Assembly: GCA_030017955.1 (NCBI GenBank)
Contig: JASEGR010000006.1
Span: forward strand, 1 to 60,138
DNA: 60,138 nt
Source: Candidatus Eisenbacteria bacterium
GTDB lineage: Bacteria > Eisenbacteria > RBG-16-71-46 > JASEGR01
Direction: 5' to 3'
The notes under the pieces are model-generated. The model was not told the DNA's origin, made no database searches, and saw only the letters and a list, made by a program, of their open reading frames with translations. Shown here in pieces: positions 36,230 to 43,653 of the stretch. Numbering within the stretch: the stretch's first letter is position 1; each line of letters starts with the position of its first letter. A program made the translations under genes and the position numbers.

Positions 36230-36967
36230 CTAGCGGTTCACTTTTCTCTTAATAATCAGCTCTTTTATGTTGCCCTGACTGTCCTTGTATTCGATCCTGA
36301 TTTCCTCTTCAGTCACTGCGCCCTCTTCTGCCCCGAACCCGGGTGTCTCTCCCTGGACAACCGGCCTCAATCCGGGGGCCTCATTCCCTGTCGAAGTCGC
36401 TATCATTCCCGGTTTAACAGTGACGGATCCATAATCGTTTGAGAATTCCATTTCGCCTTCTATGCAAATTAGGCTCGAGAACCCGTTCTCCGCCACCTCC
36501 TCATAGAACTCTGATCCCTTGACGGATGCGACTGAAGTCGGGGTCTCAACCTCAAACCGCGTGCCTTCCGTCTTCGTCACTTTGGCCCACAAATCTCCAG
36601 CTCCCACCCACAGTCTTTTAGAAACAGCCTTTCCCTGTCTTTCTCCGTTCACAACGAGCTCGGTATTTGAGCTTATCTTCACCAGACTCTTATCGTCCTG
36701 AAACAGGACTGCAGCGAAACCATCTTCGCCTGTTCTGAGGAGATCTCCTCCATCAAGAATCTCACCCTTCTTGGGAACAAACCATTCTCCCGGGTTTGCC
36801 CGTTTCAGCTTCACATTCCCGGTCGCTTTCATGACGAGCGCAATGGCTTTGGGCTCACCAGCCGACGACTCATGAGGAGAGAGCTGGATACAGATAATGA
36901 GGAGAGATACCAGGGGAAGAACTCCAATCCTCAAGAAGCCCATCGACAGACCCGGCTTATTTGTCAT
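36230..36967 (-). CDS. FecR-domain periplasmic protein
   Basis: 245 residues. A signal peptide or anchor (about 10-33) precedes a FecR domain: ALVMKATGNVKLKRANPGEW, then GGDLLRTGEDGFAAVLFQDD and LVKISSNTELVVNG, and finally RFEVETPTSVASVKGSEFYE, the segment most conserved in the family. FecR proteins outside iron regulation usually have no known partner. The C-terminal 60 residues are acidic, ending in a Lys-rich strand. It overlaps the upstream secreted-protein gene in ATGA and precedes the outer-membrane-like protein by 47 bases, forming an operon with the CHASE2 cyclase. A second FecR-cyclase pair lies at 50.5-53.4 kb. Confidence 0.88.
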   Translation of the reverse strand: MTNKPGLSMGFLRIGVLPLVSLLIICIQLSPHESSAGEPKAIALVMKATGNVKLKRANPGEWFVPKKGEILDGGDLLRTGEDGFAAVLFQDDKSLVKISSNTELVVNGERQGKAVSKRLWVGAGDLWAKVTKTEGTRFEVETPTSVASVKGSEFYEEVAENGFSSLICIEGEMEFSNDYGSVTVKPGMIATSTGNEAPGLRPVVQGETPGFGAEEGAVTEEEIRIEYKDSQGNIKELIIKRKVNR

Positions 36968-38034
36968 CTGACAGAAACCTCAACATCTTCCGGCTTGCCT
37001 TGTTTGATTTCATTTATTATCGTACGCAATTTTTCAGGAGTAATCTGCTTGTCGTCCAGAAAGATATTTCCATCCGGTACATACCCTTCCAGCTGATTCA
37101 GCACATCCGCCAGAAGGTTCGGGGGCAAAAGTGAAAGGATGCTCATGATCACTGCAGAAGCATTGCTCACAGGCGCGATCCGCCTCTGCCCGATTTTGAA
37201 CCAGAAGATTTCGCTGAGTATGGTCTCTTCAGCGCCGGACGTTTTCACAATCGCCTCGACTTGCCAGCAATAGGTGTGTCCTTCAAGCAGGGCTTCCGCC
37301 GAGCTTGGATACGTCAGGAAGTGAGAGCCCTGGAAAGGAGACTTGTACCTGTCAACCTTGTATTGCGGCTGGTTGTCGAGAGCCTCTTCAGCAGAAACCT
37401 GATCCTGCATTAGCTCAACAAGAACGAAATTGAATTCGTTCGCCTGGGAAGTCCATTGAAATGGTGGAGGCGGCGAGCTTACCGAAGGAGGTTCTCCGCC
37501 GAATCTTGTTCCAGGGCCCAGGAGCTCAAGCGTGTTCGGGTTTCGAACGGTTATGGTCAGCGCGCCCTCGAATTCCTCTCCAGTGCCGACGTCGCGGAGT
37601 TGAAGCCTAAAGGTATAAGTGTCTGCGGGAAGAGACCCAGTGCTCAGAATGGCGCCCTTCAGGCCCTCGGCGGCATCCCTAATCGAGAAATCCTCAATCT
37701 TGAAGTCAGTTGAGGTTCCCAAATCTCTATTGGTGAGGACGATAATAGTGTCAGGCTTCAGGCTGCTTACCGTGGATGTCCCGCTTCCCAACTCTCCGCG
37801 CCGGGTACTGGTTACCACAAGGGAAAGCTGAACATCTCGCCGTAGGTTATCGTTAGTAATCTTCACCTCAAAGATCAGCGGATTGTTTGTCGCATCGCTG
37901 AGGTCGAAGTCGGATATGCGGAAAACTTGAATATCGGTATTGAGAAGGGTGATCTTGACAGTGGGGAGTGAGGATGCCGTCGAAGCAGCCAAGAGAATCA
38001 AACAAGGCAGAGCCAAAACCAACAGCTTTCTCAT
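36964..38034 (-). CDS. Secreted protein of unknown function, first gene of the left FecR-cyclase operon
   Basis: 356 residues. A signal peptide (MRKLLVLALPCLILLAASTA) leads into a beta-rich domain (about 25-170; IFEVKITNDNLRRDVQLSLV is Ig-like), a proline-rich linker (VSSPPPPFQWTSQ) and a second fibronectin-like domain (about 185-285; EGHTYCWQVEA and EIFWFKIG). The last 60 residues are helical, with an LPPNLLADVLNQLEGYVPDG motif. AGGAG lies 10 bases before the ATG. I do not recognise the family. It is translationally coupled to fecR and likely belongs to the same envelope signalling complex. Confidence 0.75.
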   Translation of the reverse strand: MRKLLVLALPCLILLAASTASSLPTVKITLLNTDIQVFRISDFDLSDATNNPLIFEVKITNDNLRRDVQLSLVVTSTRRGELGSGTSTVSSLKPDTIIVLTNRDLGTSTDFKIEDFSIRDAAEGLKGAILSTGSLPADTYTFRLQLRDVGTGEEFEGALTITVRNPNTLELLGPGTRFGGEPPSVSSPPPPFQWTSQANEFNFVLVELMQDQVSAEEALDNQPQYKVDRYKSPFQGSHFLTYPSSAEALLEGHTYCWQVEAIVKTSGAEETILSEIFWFKIGQRRIAPVSNASAVIMSILSLLPPNLLADVLNQLEGYVPDGNIFLDDKQITPEKLRTIINEIKQGKPEDVEVSVR

Positions 38035-38373
38035 TTCCAGAAGTCTCCTCTAGCCATCTGCCCTTCCGGTTCAGTGAGCCTTGAAGCCACACTAGCAGTC
38101 CCGGCGGGAATTGAGAAGAGAAAATTTGCGGTTCCACGGACGGCACTAGCAGGCATCAGCGAAACCTTCCATAGTCTAGCATCATGCCGCATTCGCGTCA
38201 AGCGAAGTTAGCACTTAAACGATGGCTCAAGGAGGAACGCCCAAGAGCAAGACCGTATCAGGCTTCGGACACGGCGATGAGATGGGCGGACGAGAAAACT
38301 CATCCGCCCGCAGCACGACGGGCACAATTTGGAGAGGGAAAACAGGAAGCGCGCGCTTTTCCCCTTATTCTTG

Positions 38374-38400
38374 TTGACAACTTTGGAATAGAAGTATTAC
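38374..38400 (+). promoter_or_regulatory. Candidate promoter of the pilin operon
   Basis: A perfect TTGACA (38374-38379), a 15-base spacer and TATTAC (38395-38400). Transcription would begin near 38407, at the edge of the structured leader. The spacer is somewhat short. Confidence 0.45.
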
Positions 38401-38406
38401 TGTGTA

Positions 38407-38524
38407 TGCTAACGCGAGTTTTGCACTCGGATGATTATGGCCGAAAGGGGGTGGTAGCAGACTCCGGGAACGCGTTTCTTCCAGTTCGTGTGAAATTCCT
38501 TACCTATCAAGGAGGTAATCTAAG
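38407..38524 (+). promoter_or_regulatory. Structured pilin mRNA leader with a sequestered ribosome binding site
   Basis: The predicted leader has three elements. CGAGT/ACTCG (38415-38419/38425-38429) forms a hairpin. AACGCG (38411-38416) can alternatively pair with CGCGTT (38471-38476), enclosing a CC-GAAA-GG tetraloop (38441-38448). TTACCT (38500-38505) pairs with AGGTAA (38513-38518), covering most of the strong ribosome binding site AAGGAGGT. This is the layout of a translational switch. It does not match a c-di-GMP-I or -II consensus that I know. Confidence 0.4.
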
Positions 38525-38905
38525 ATGGGACAGACCCAGATTCTCATGATCGTTCTTGCAATAATCATAATTGCCGCTGCGGTGGCAGTGGGCTTGAGGC
38601 AATTCGGAAAAGCCGGGGAGCAGGCTGACCTTGATGCAGCAAGACAGGATTGCCAGAGAGTCGCTGCCTCGGCGCTTGCCTGGTATCAGAAACCTGCTGA
38701 ACTCGGAGGCGGCGGGAGGTCCTGGACTGGCGTAACGTTCGACAAAATTGGTGATGACGGCAAGACTACCGGCGGCATAGCAATGACCGTTGCTGATTCG
38801 TCCGGTTGGCTTAAGATTACTGCACCCACGGCAAAGAAGAACATTTTTGGCATATTGCATCCCGATTCTGCAAGGGGACTTATCACTAGAGCAGAGAACA
38901 GGTAG
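38525..38905 (+). CDS. Small pilin-like protein with a Met-Gly-Gln leader (candidate major pilin)
   Basis: 126 residues. The N terminus MGQTQILMIVLAIIIIAAAV is a two-residue leader followed directly by a hydrophobic helix, then an amphipathic stretch (GEQADLDAARQDCQRVAASA) and a Gly-rich head domain. The layout is that of type IV pilins, but the usual GFTLIE prepilin-peptidase site and its Glu+5 are missing; cleavage after Gly2 is my guess. It is the first gene of an operon with PilC, PilB and others, has a very strong ribosome binding site and is separated from pilC by a GC-rich hairpin, all consistent with the abundant major subunit. From memory, similar MGQ-type small proteins precede pilus genes in FCB-group bacteria. 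Confidence 0.72.
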   Translation: MGQTQILMIVLAIIIIAAAVAVGLRQFGKAGEQADLDAARQDCQRVAASALAWYQKPAELGGGGRSWTGVTFDKIGDDGKTTGGIAMTVADSSGWLKITAPTAKKNIFGILHPDSARGLITRAENR

Positions 38906-38918
38906 TCCTACACTCGCT

Positions 38919-38956
38919 GTGCGGGGGAGGGATCTCTGAACGGCTCTCCCCCGCAC
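38919..38956 (+). promoter_or_regulatory. GC-rich stem-loop between pilin and pilC
   Basis: GTGCGGGGGAG (38919-38929) pairs perfectly with CTCCCCCGCAC (38946-38956) over 11 bp around a 16-base loop. There is no T-tract. It probably stabilises the pilin mRNA or reduces read-through, so that pilin is made in excess over the machine. Confidence 0.65.
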
Positions 38957-38972
38957 ATCCAGAGCTTCGAGC

Positions 38973-40325
38973 ATGCCTGAGTTCCGGTACAAAGCCATTT
39001 CACTCGCAGGAAAACCAGTACAAGGAATTATCCTTGCTAAAGGAAAGGGCGAGGCCAGGTCGTCAGTTGCCAAGCTCTGCCAGGAGAGAAAGCTCCGCCT
39101 GGTCGAAGTAAGCAAGAAATCCTCGTTCATCTACAGAATTACGAAAAAGGGGGAACCGACCAAGAAAGGTGAGGAAGAAGCCTTTCACAAGAAAGAAGTT
39201 GAAGTCCTCCTGAAGAGGCAGTTCCCGCCGGAGAGGGGCTTCAAGATATCGGTCCAGAAGAAGCTCCTTGACTTCAGTTTCAAACCCCCCAACAGGGATA
39301 TTGTCCTCTTCGTAAGAATATGTTCAGACCTCCTGCGGGAGAAACTTCCCTACGACGAGATTCTCAACCTCGTCCTGAACGACACTACGAACAAGACACT
39401 GCGCCGCACTATTTCGCAAATCAGCACCGATCTGAAGGACGGCAAGGATGGACAGGAGGTCTTCAAGAAACATGAGCAGACATTGGGAAGATTCCCCGCA
39501 TACATGCTGGGGATTGCCTCCAACAGCGGAAACATGGCTGAGGTATATGACAGTACCGCCAAGTTCCTTGAGAGAGACCAGGAGTTCAGAAAAAATCTGA
39601 GAGGCGCCCTGATCACTCCAATCGTCACCCTCCTTCTCCTTTTCGGAGCAGTCGTTTACTATGTCGGATACATCTTCCCGAAGACCGCCGAGGTTTTTCT
39701 GAAGCTCAAGATAAAGCTTCCGCCGATGACGACCGCCTCGCTTGCCGCAAGTGATTTTCTCAGATCTCACATGCTGCTCGTGTTTGCAGTTCTAATCGTC
39801 CCTCCCGTAGCGACAGTGATACTCACAAAGACAAAAAAAGGAAAGCTGCTCTTTGACAAGTACATAATAAAGCTTCCAGTCCTCGGATCTCTTATTCACA
39901 AAACCAGCATCGAGATATTTGCAAGGGTTTTCAACTCGCTCTACACGGGTTCAGGCGAGAACATTGCGGTCATCCGCACGGCGGCAGAGGCCTGCAGGAA
40001 CAAATACATGGAAGAGAGAATAAAAACGGTTGCGATTCCGCTTATGCTCAAGGAAGGCAAGGGGCTCGTGGAGGCGCTTGAAGCGACCAGAGTATTCACC
40101 GTGAATGCCATCTCCCGCTTCAGGTCGGGCTCGGAATCGGGCGCGCTCAAATCCTCGTCCGAGCAGCTTGCCAACTACTATGAAAAGGAAACTGGCTACA
40201 AGATGAAGAGCACCGTCGAACTGATAAATCTGGTCATTGCGTTTGTAATAATGATCGTAACGCTTGCGCTCACGCTCGTTTCATCAGAGACTGCCTTCAT
40301 AAAGCCCGACTTGGGCTCAATGTAA
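38973..40325 (+). CDS. pilC: Type IV pilus/type II secretion inner-membrane platform protein (PilC/GspF)
   Basis: 450 residues. MPEFRYKAISLAGKPVQGII is the usual N-terminal start, followed by a longer than usual charged linker (about 45-105). Two GspF domains (about 110-230 and 310-440) each end in hydrophobic segments (about 206-226, 254-275 and 415-435). ASNSGNMAEVYDSTAKFLER in the first domain and FRSGSESGALKSSSEQLANY in the second are the diagnostic repeats. It organises the assembly motor and pilin extraction from the inner membrane. The ribosome binding site is weak compared with that of the pilin gene. It precedes pilB by 10 bases. Confidence 0.93.
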   Translation: MPEFRYKAISLAGKPVQGIILAKGKGEARSSVAKLCQERKLRLVEVSKKSSFIYRITKKGEPTKKGEEEAFHKKEVEVLLKRQFPPERGFKISVQKKLLDFSFKPPNRDIVLFVRICSDLLREKLPYDEILNLVLNDTTNKTLRRTISQISTDLKDGKDGQEVFKKHEQTLGRFPAYMLGIASNSGNMAEVYDSTAKFLERDQEFRKNLRGALITPIVTLLLLFGAVVYYVGYIFPKTAEVFLKLKIKLPPMTTASLAASDFLRSHMLLVFAVLIVPPVATVILTKTKKGKLLFDKYIIKLPVLGSLIHKTSIEIFARVFNSLYTGSGENIAVIRTAAEACRNKYMEERIKTVAIPLMLKEGKGLVEALEATRVFTVNAISRFRSGSESGALKSSSEQLANYYEKETGYKMKSTVELINLVIAFVIMIVTLALTLVSSETAFIKPDLGSM

Positions 40326-40335
40326 GGGGCCGGGA

Positions 40336-42093
40336 ATGCCGCAGCCGAAGAGCAGGATAGGTGAGATTCTTTCGAAAAAAGGAATTGTTGACGCCGAGAC
40401 TCTTGAAAGAGCCGAAGGAATTCTTGAGCAGGAAGACGGGAAAAGAAAGCTCACCGATATATTAGTTTCCGACTTCGGAATCGATCACCACGCCGTCTTC
40501 AGCGAAGTCTCACGCTTCTACGCCTTCAAAGAGCTCAACCTTGACGAACAGGCGGTGGATGATCCGCGGCTTGAGTTCATAAAAGGCATTCTCGATAAGC
40601 TCACCCCTGAAATTGTGGAAAAGATAATCACAAGAAAGATGCTGCCGTTCAAAGTCTCCGAGGACCAGAAGGACCTTCTTCTCATAATCACCCCCGATCC
40701 CACAGACAAGGAAGTTTCATCTCTCTCAAGGCATTTCCCTTACAAAAAGCACGAGATTCTCTACACAAGGCTTAACAAATTCGACACCCTGCTGGAAAAA
40801 GTGGTACCGCCGAAGAATGAGTTCCTGGAGATAGTTGAAAAGCAGAGTCAGCCCATTGAAGTGTCCGAAGAGGAAGGAGCAGAAGAGCCGATCGACAAGG
40901 ACACAGTCTCTGCACTCAGGGCGCTCGTTGAAGCTTCTCTGATAGAGGCCGTGAGGAAGGGCGCGAGCGATATTCATGTCGTCCCTCATGATTCGAAGAG
41001 CACTGAGATTCATTTCCGGATTGACGGCAATCTTCAGCTCTGGAGAATCGACCCATACAAACCCGAAGCAGTTTCTGCGGTCATCAAGGATTTCTCCAAA
41101 AATGTTGACAGGTTTGAGAGGGAAATCGCGCAGGACGGGTTCATTCAGAAGAGGGTTGATGACCAGTGGATAAGGTATCGAGTCTCAATTCTTCCGATAG
41201 TCGGAAGCGAATTCAGGAGAAAGTGGGAATCAATTGTAGTAAGGGTGCTGGATGATAGAAATGTTGTGACGGAAATCGAGCGGCTGGGATTTCTTGAGAA
41301 AGCTCTCAGTGATTTCAAGGCAGCAATCTCTGCCCCACAGGGAATAATCATTCTTACGGGGCCTACAGGGTGCGGGAAGAGCACAACGCTCATGGCAGCT
41401 CTTCACCACGTCATGGATCCAACCGTGAATGTTCTGACAGTTGAGGACCCGGTCGAGTTCCTGATAAAGGGTGCAAGACAGCTCAAGATTGGCAACAAGA
41501 TGAATTTCGACCAGGCGATAAGGTCTATCCTGAGACATGACCCTGACATCGTCATGGTGGGCGAGATCAGGGACCTGAAGACTGCTGAAATAGCGATCAA
41601 GCTTGCAAATACCGGCCACCTCACATTCTCCACCCTCCACACGAACGATGCTCCAAGTTCTGTCACAAGGCTCTATACCATGGGCGTCGAGCCGTTTCTC
41701 ATTGCCAATGCAATCAACGTGATAATTGCCCAGCGCCTGGTCAGGACACTCTGCTCAAAGTGCAAGGCGCCTGCAAAAACACCCGATGTGCCAGCCGCCC
41801 GGCGGCTTGGATTGAGCGATGAAGAGATCAAATCCGCGGTTTTCTACGAACCCGTTGGATGCCCGGAGTGCAACAAAGGATGGAAGGGGCGCGCGGCCAT
41901 ACACGAGGGGCTCCTTTTCACAAAAGAGATAAGGAAAATAATCTCTTCATCAAAAGACACAGTGGATGAGACGGCGATCAAAGAGCAGGCAAAGAAGACT
42001 GGTGTTTTGACCTTGAGGGAATCTGGCGCTCAGAAGGCTAAGGAAGGGATCACGACCATCGAGGAAATAATCTCTGCAACCGTCGAGGAGTAA
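40336..42093 (+). CDS. pilB: Assembly ATPase PilB/GspE
   Basis: 585 residues. An N-terminal MshEN/GspE_N-like domain (about 1-160) precedes the hexameric ATPase core. Motifs: GASDIHVVP (209-217), Walker A GPTGCGKS (342-349), Asp box VEDPVE (369-374), Walker B IVMVGEIRD (405-413) and His box STLHTND. The four cysteines of the zinc-binding C-terminal module are present (Cys473, Cys476, Cys509, Cys512), which marks an assembly ATPase rather than a retraction ATPase. It powers pilin polymerisation. It is followed by the pilin-like gene at 42100 after six bases, with GAGGAG at its own 3' end serving as that gene's ribosome binding site. Confidence 0.94.
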   Translation: MPQPKSRIGEILSKKGIVDAETLERAEGILEQEDGKRKLTDILVSDFGIDHHAVFSEVSRFYAFKELNLDEQAVDDPRLEFIKGILDKLTPEIVEKIITRKMLPFKVSEDQKDLLLIITPDPTDKEVSSLSRHFPYKKHEILYTRLNKFDTLLEKVVPPKNEFLEIVEKQSQPIEVSEEEGAEEPIDKDTVSALRALVEASLIEAVRKGASDIHVVPHDSKSTEIHFRIDGNLQLWRIDPYKPEAVSAVIKDFSKNVDRFEREIAQDGFIQKRVDDQWIRYRVSILPIVGSEFRRKWESIVVRVLDDRNVVTEIERLGFLEKALSDFKAAISAPQGIIILTGPTGCGKSTTLMAALHHVMDPTVNVLTVEDPVEFLIKGARQLKIGNKMNFDQAIRSILRHDPDIVMVGEIRDLKTAEIAIKLANTGHLTFSTLHTNDAPSSVTRLYTMGVEPFLIANAINVIIAQRLVRTLCSKCKAPAKTPDVPAARRLGLSDEEIKSAVFYEPVGCPECNKGWKGRAAIHEGLLFTKEIRKIISSSKDTVDETAIKEQAKKTGVLTLRESGAQKAKEGITTIEEIISATVEE

Positions 42094-42099
42094 GATTGA

Positions 42100-42591
42100 A
42101 TGTCAACCGGTGAGATGCTTTTTCTTATCTGCGCGATGGCACTTCTCTCAACGCTTATACTTTCTGTGAATACATCACTTTTTCAGGCTAACGATTTCGC
42201 TTCGGAGGGGACAATCGGCATGTATGCTGTGTCTGTTGCGCAGCAATACGTCGAGATGGCAAGGCAGTTGAAGTACGACGAGACTACTGTATCGGGCTAT
42301 CCTTCTAACCCGCCCGCCGGATTCACGATGGCCGGGAGGCTTGGAAAAGACACTGGTGAATCCTACCCTGATTTTGATGATGTGGATGATTTCAACAACT
42401 TCGCTTTACGGGATTCGACTTCTTTTGGAAAGTGTGCTGTAAGCATTGACGTCGCCTATGTGAATGAAAACGACCCTACGCAGACTGCTCAGGGACAGAC
42501 CTATGCAAAGAGAATGACCGTAACGGTAAGTTCTCCTTTTCTCAGAGCGCCTCTCCGGTTGAGTCATGTGTTCACCTACTTCGAAAAGTGA
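42100..42591 (+). CDS. Minor pilin-like protein
   Basis: 163 residues. MSTGEMLFLICAMALLSTLI is a very short leader, a Gly-Glu pair and a hydrophobic helix, then an alpha-helical spine (GMYAVSVAQQYVEMARQLKY) and a beta-rich head ending in LRLSHVFTYFEK. The spine-plus-head shape and its position between pilB and other pilus genes indicate a minor pilin or pseudopilin. No named family is recognised. Gly4-Glu5 could be processed by a prepilin peptidase. Confidence 0.68.
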   Translation: MSTGEMLFLICAMALLSTLILSVNTSLFQANDFASEGTIGMYAVSVAQQYVEMARQLKYDETTVSGYPSNPPAGFTMAGRLGKDTGESYPDFDDVDDFNNFALRDSTSFGKCAVSIDVAYVNENDPTQTAQGQTYAKRMTVTVSSPFLRAPLRLSHVFTYFEK

Positions 42592-42602
42592 GGTAAACAG
42601 AA

Positions 42603-43052
42603 TTGCCTAGTGAAAAAGAGCTCCTTCTGATGGGTTTTTCAGACCAGGACAGAAGGGAATTTCTCGCCATTGGAAGGGAGAAGGAATTCCATCTGAATGA
42701 AGTGATAATCCGGGAAAACACGCCGGGTCTCGAGATGTACATAATCGAAGACGGAGAAGTATCGCTGTGGCTGGATGATGCCAACCTCGGGACCCTCAAA
42801 GAGGGAGATACCCTCGGTGCTTCCGTAATCGTTCTCCAGCACCCCAGAACAGCAAGGGTTGTGGCGGAAGGCTACGTGAGGGTGAGGGAGTATGAGAGGT
42901 CGCAGGTTATGGCGTACTTCAGGCGAAAACCTCCAGTGCTTTTTCAGCAGTTCTTCGTCAACGTCACGCACGTGCTTGTCGGCCAGCTGCGCAAGGCAAA
43001 TCAGAGAATCTGGCTGCTGAACAATAGACTGAGGGAGCTCGAACTAACCTAG
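42603..43052 (+). CDS. Stand-alone cyclic-nucleotide-binding-domain protein in the pilus operon
   Basis: 149 residues from a TTG at 42603 preceded by GAGGT. It is a single CRP-like cNMP-binding beta roll: EFHLNEVIIRENTPGLEMYI, IIEDGEVSLWLDDANLG, then the phosphate-binding cassette EGDTLGASVIVLQHPRTARV. The Arg (Arg82) and Thr (Thr83) that hold the cyclic phosphate are present, but the Glu that normally contacts the ribose hydroxyl is Ala73. A C-terminal helix of about 45 residues follows without a DNA-binding domain. It may sense the product of the two CHASE2 cyclases that flank the operon and act on the motor proteins directly. Loss of the Glu could mean altered or lost nucleotide binding. 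Confidence 0.78.
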   Translation: MPSEKELLLMGFSDQDRREFLAIGREKEFHLNEVIIRENTPGLEMYIIEDGEVSLWLDDANLGTLKEGDTLGASVIVLQHPRTARVVAEGYVRVREYERSQVMAYFRRKPPVLFQQFFVNVTHVLVGQLRKANQRIWLLNNRLRELELT

Positions 43053-43056
43053 TTCG
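43040..43056 (+). promoter_or_regulatory. Small hairpin over the stop codon of the cNMP-binding gene
   Basis: CGAACTA (43040-43046) pairs perfectly with TAGTTCG (43050-43056) around ACC; the stop codon TAG is in the right arm and the next ATG is six bases on. It could influence translation of the following pilin-like gene, which has no clear ribosome binding site. Confidence 0.35.
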
Positions 43057-43062
43057 TAACCC

Positions 43063-43650
43063 ATGGGCATTTTCCTCGACATCGCAGCATCAGCCATAAT
43101 AGGAGCAATACTCCTCGGCACTGTTCTCTCGCTCAACGCATCGCTGATTGAGAATTCACACCGGGCGACAATGGAAGTCGCAGTACAGAGGAATTTGGGA
43201 ACCATCACCGCGCTCATGCTGCGAGACCTGAAAAACATGGGCTACAAGGTAAGTCCGGCAGTTTCTACGGCCAGGTCGGACACTGTATTTTTCAGAGGAG
43301 ATCTGAATGATGATGGCTCAGCTGACTCAGTCGGTTATTTCCTGGGGCCAGTGGATGAACTTGCCGGAACTGAGAATCCCGGCGACAGGACTCTGATAAG
43401 GAATTTTAATGGCGCGAGGCAATTGCTTGCTACCGGCGTTACATCTTTGGATTTCTCCTATTTCGGAGCCGCACAGGAGAAGATTGAAAGGCAGGAGGGT
43501 GAGACAGCGGAACAGAGAAGAGCAAGGCAGGCTTCAATCGTTACAGTTCAGGTTTCCGTTATAGTCGAAAGCCCCTACAAGTACGGGAGAGACTACACAA
43601 AGGCAATCGGAAAATTCAGGGTCTCTCCCAAGAATCTGACCCTGGGGTGA
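43063..43650 (+). CDS. Minor pilin/pseudopilin-like protein (PilW/GspJ-like shape)
   Basis: 195 residues. MGIFLDIAASAIIGAILLGT begins with Met-Gly and a hydrophobic helix, then an amphipathic helix (RATMEVAVQRNLGTITALML) and a beta-rich head (residues 70-190) with VGYFLGPVDELAGTENPGDR and a strand on ASIVTVQVSVIVES. The layout is that of GspJ/PilW minor subunits. There is no canonical GFTLIE site. It follows the cNMP-binding gene by 10 bases. Confidence 0.68.
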   Translation: MGIFLDIAASAIIGAILLGTVLSLNASLIENSHRATMEVAVQRNLGTITALMLRDLKNMGYKVSPAVSTARSDTVFFRGDLNDDGSADSVGYFLGPVDELAGTENPGDRTLIRNFNGARQLLATGVTSLDFSYFGAAQEKIERQEGETAEQRRARQASIVTVQVSVIVESPYKYGRDYTKAIGKFRVSPKNLTLG

Positions 43651-43653
43651 CCT

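Larger units (their letters stand above)
38035..38524. other. Structured divergent intergenic region upstream of the pilin operon
   Basis: 490 bases without a gene separate the left FecR-cyclase operon from the pilin operon. Two hairpins precede the pilin promoter: GGGCGGA-CGAG (38284-38294) with CTCA-TCCGCCC (38299-38309), one mismatch and an AAAA loop; and GGGAAAA (38336-38342) with TTTTCCC (38357-38363), which encloses the palindrome AAGCGCGCGCTT and is followed by a T-rich run like a + strand terminator. A small RNA is possible but not shown. Confidence 0.45.

Noticed and set aside
38407-38524. c-di-GMP or cGAMP (GEMM) riboswitch in the pilin leader
   Set aside because: The GNRA loop and GC-rich segments look suggestive, but the ordered conserved elements of GEMM RNAs are not present.
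38507-39130. 207-residue - strand reading frame over pilin and pilC
   Set aside because: It is antisense to the pilin-like gene and the pilC N terminus, both better supported.
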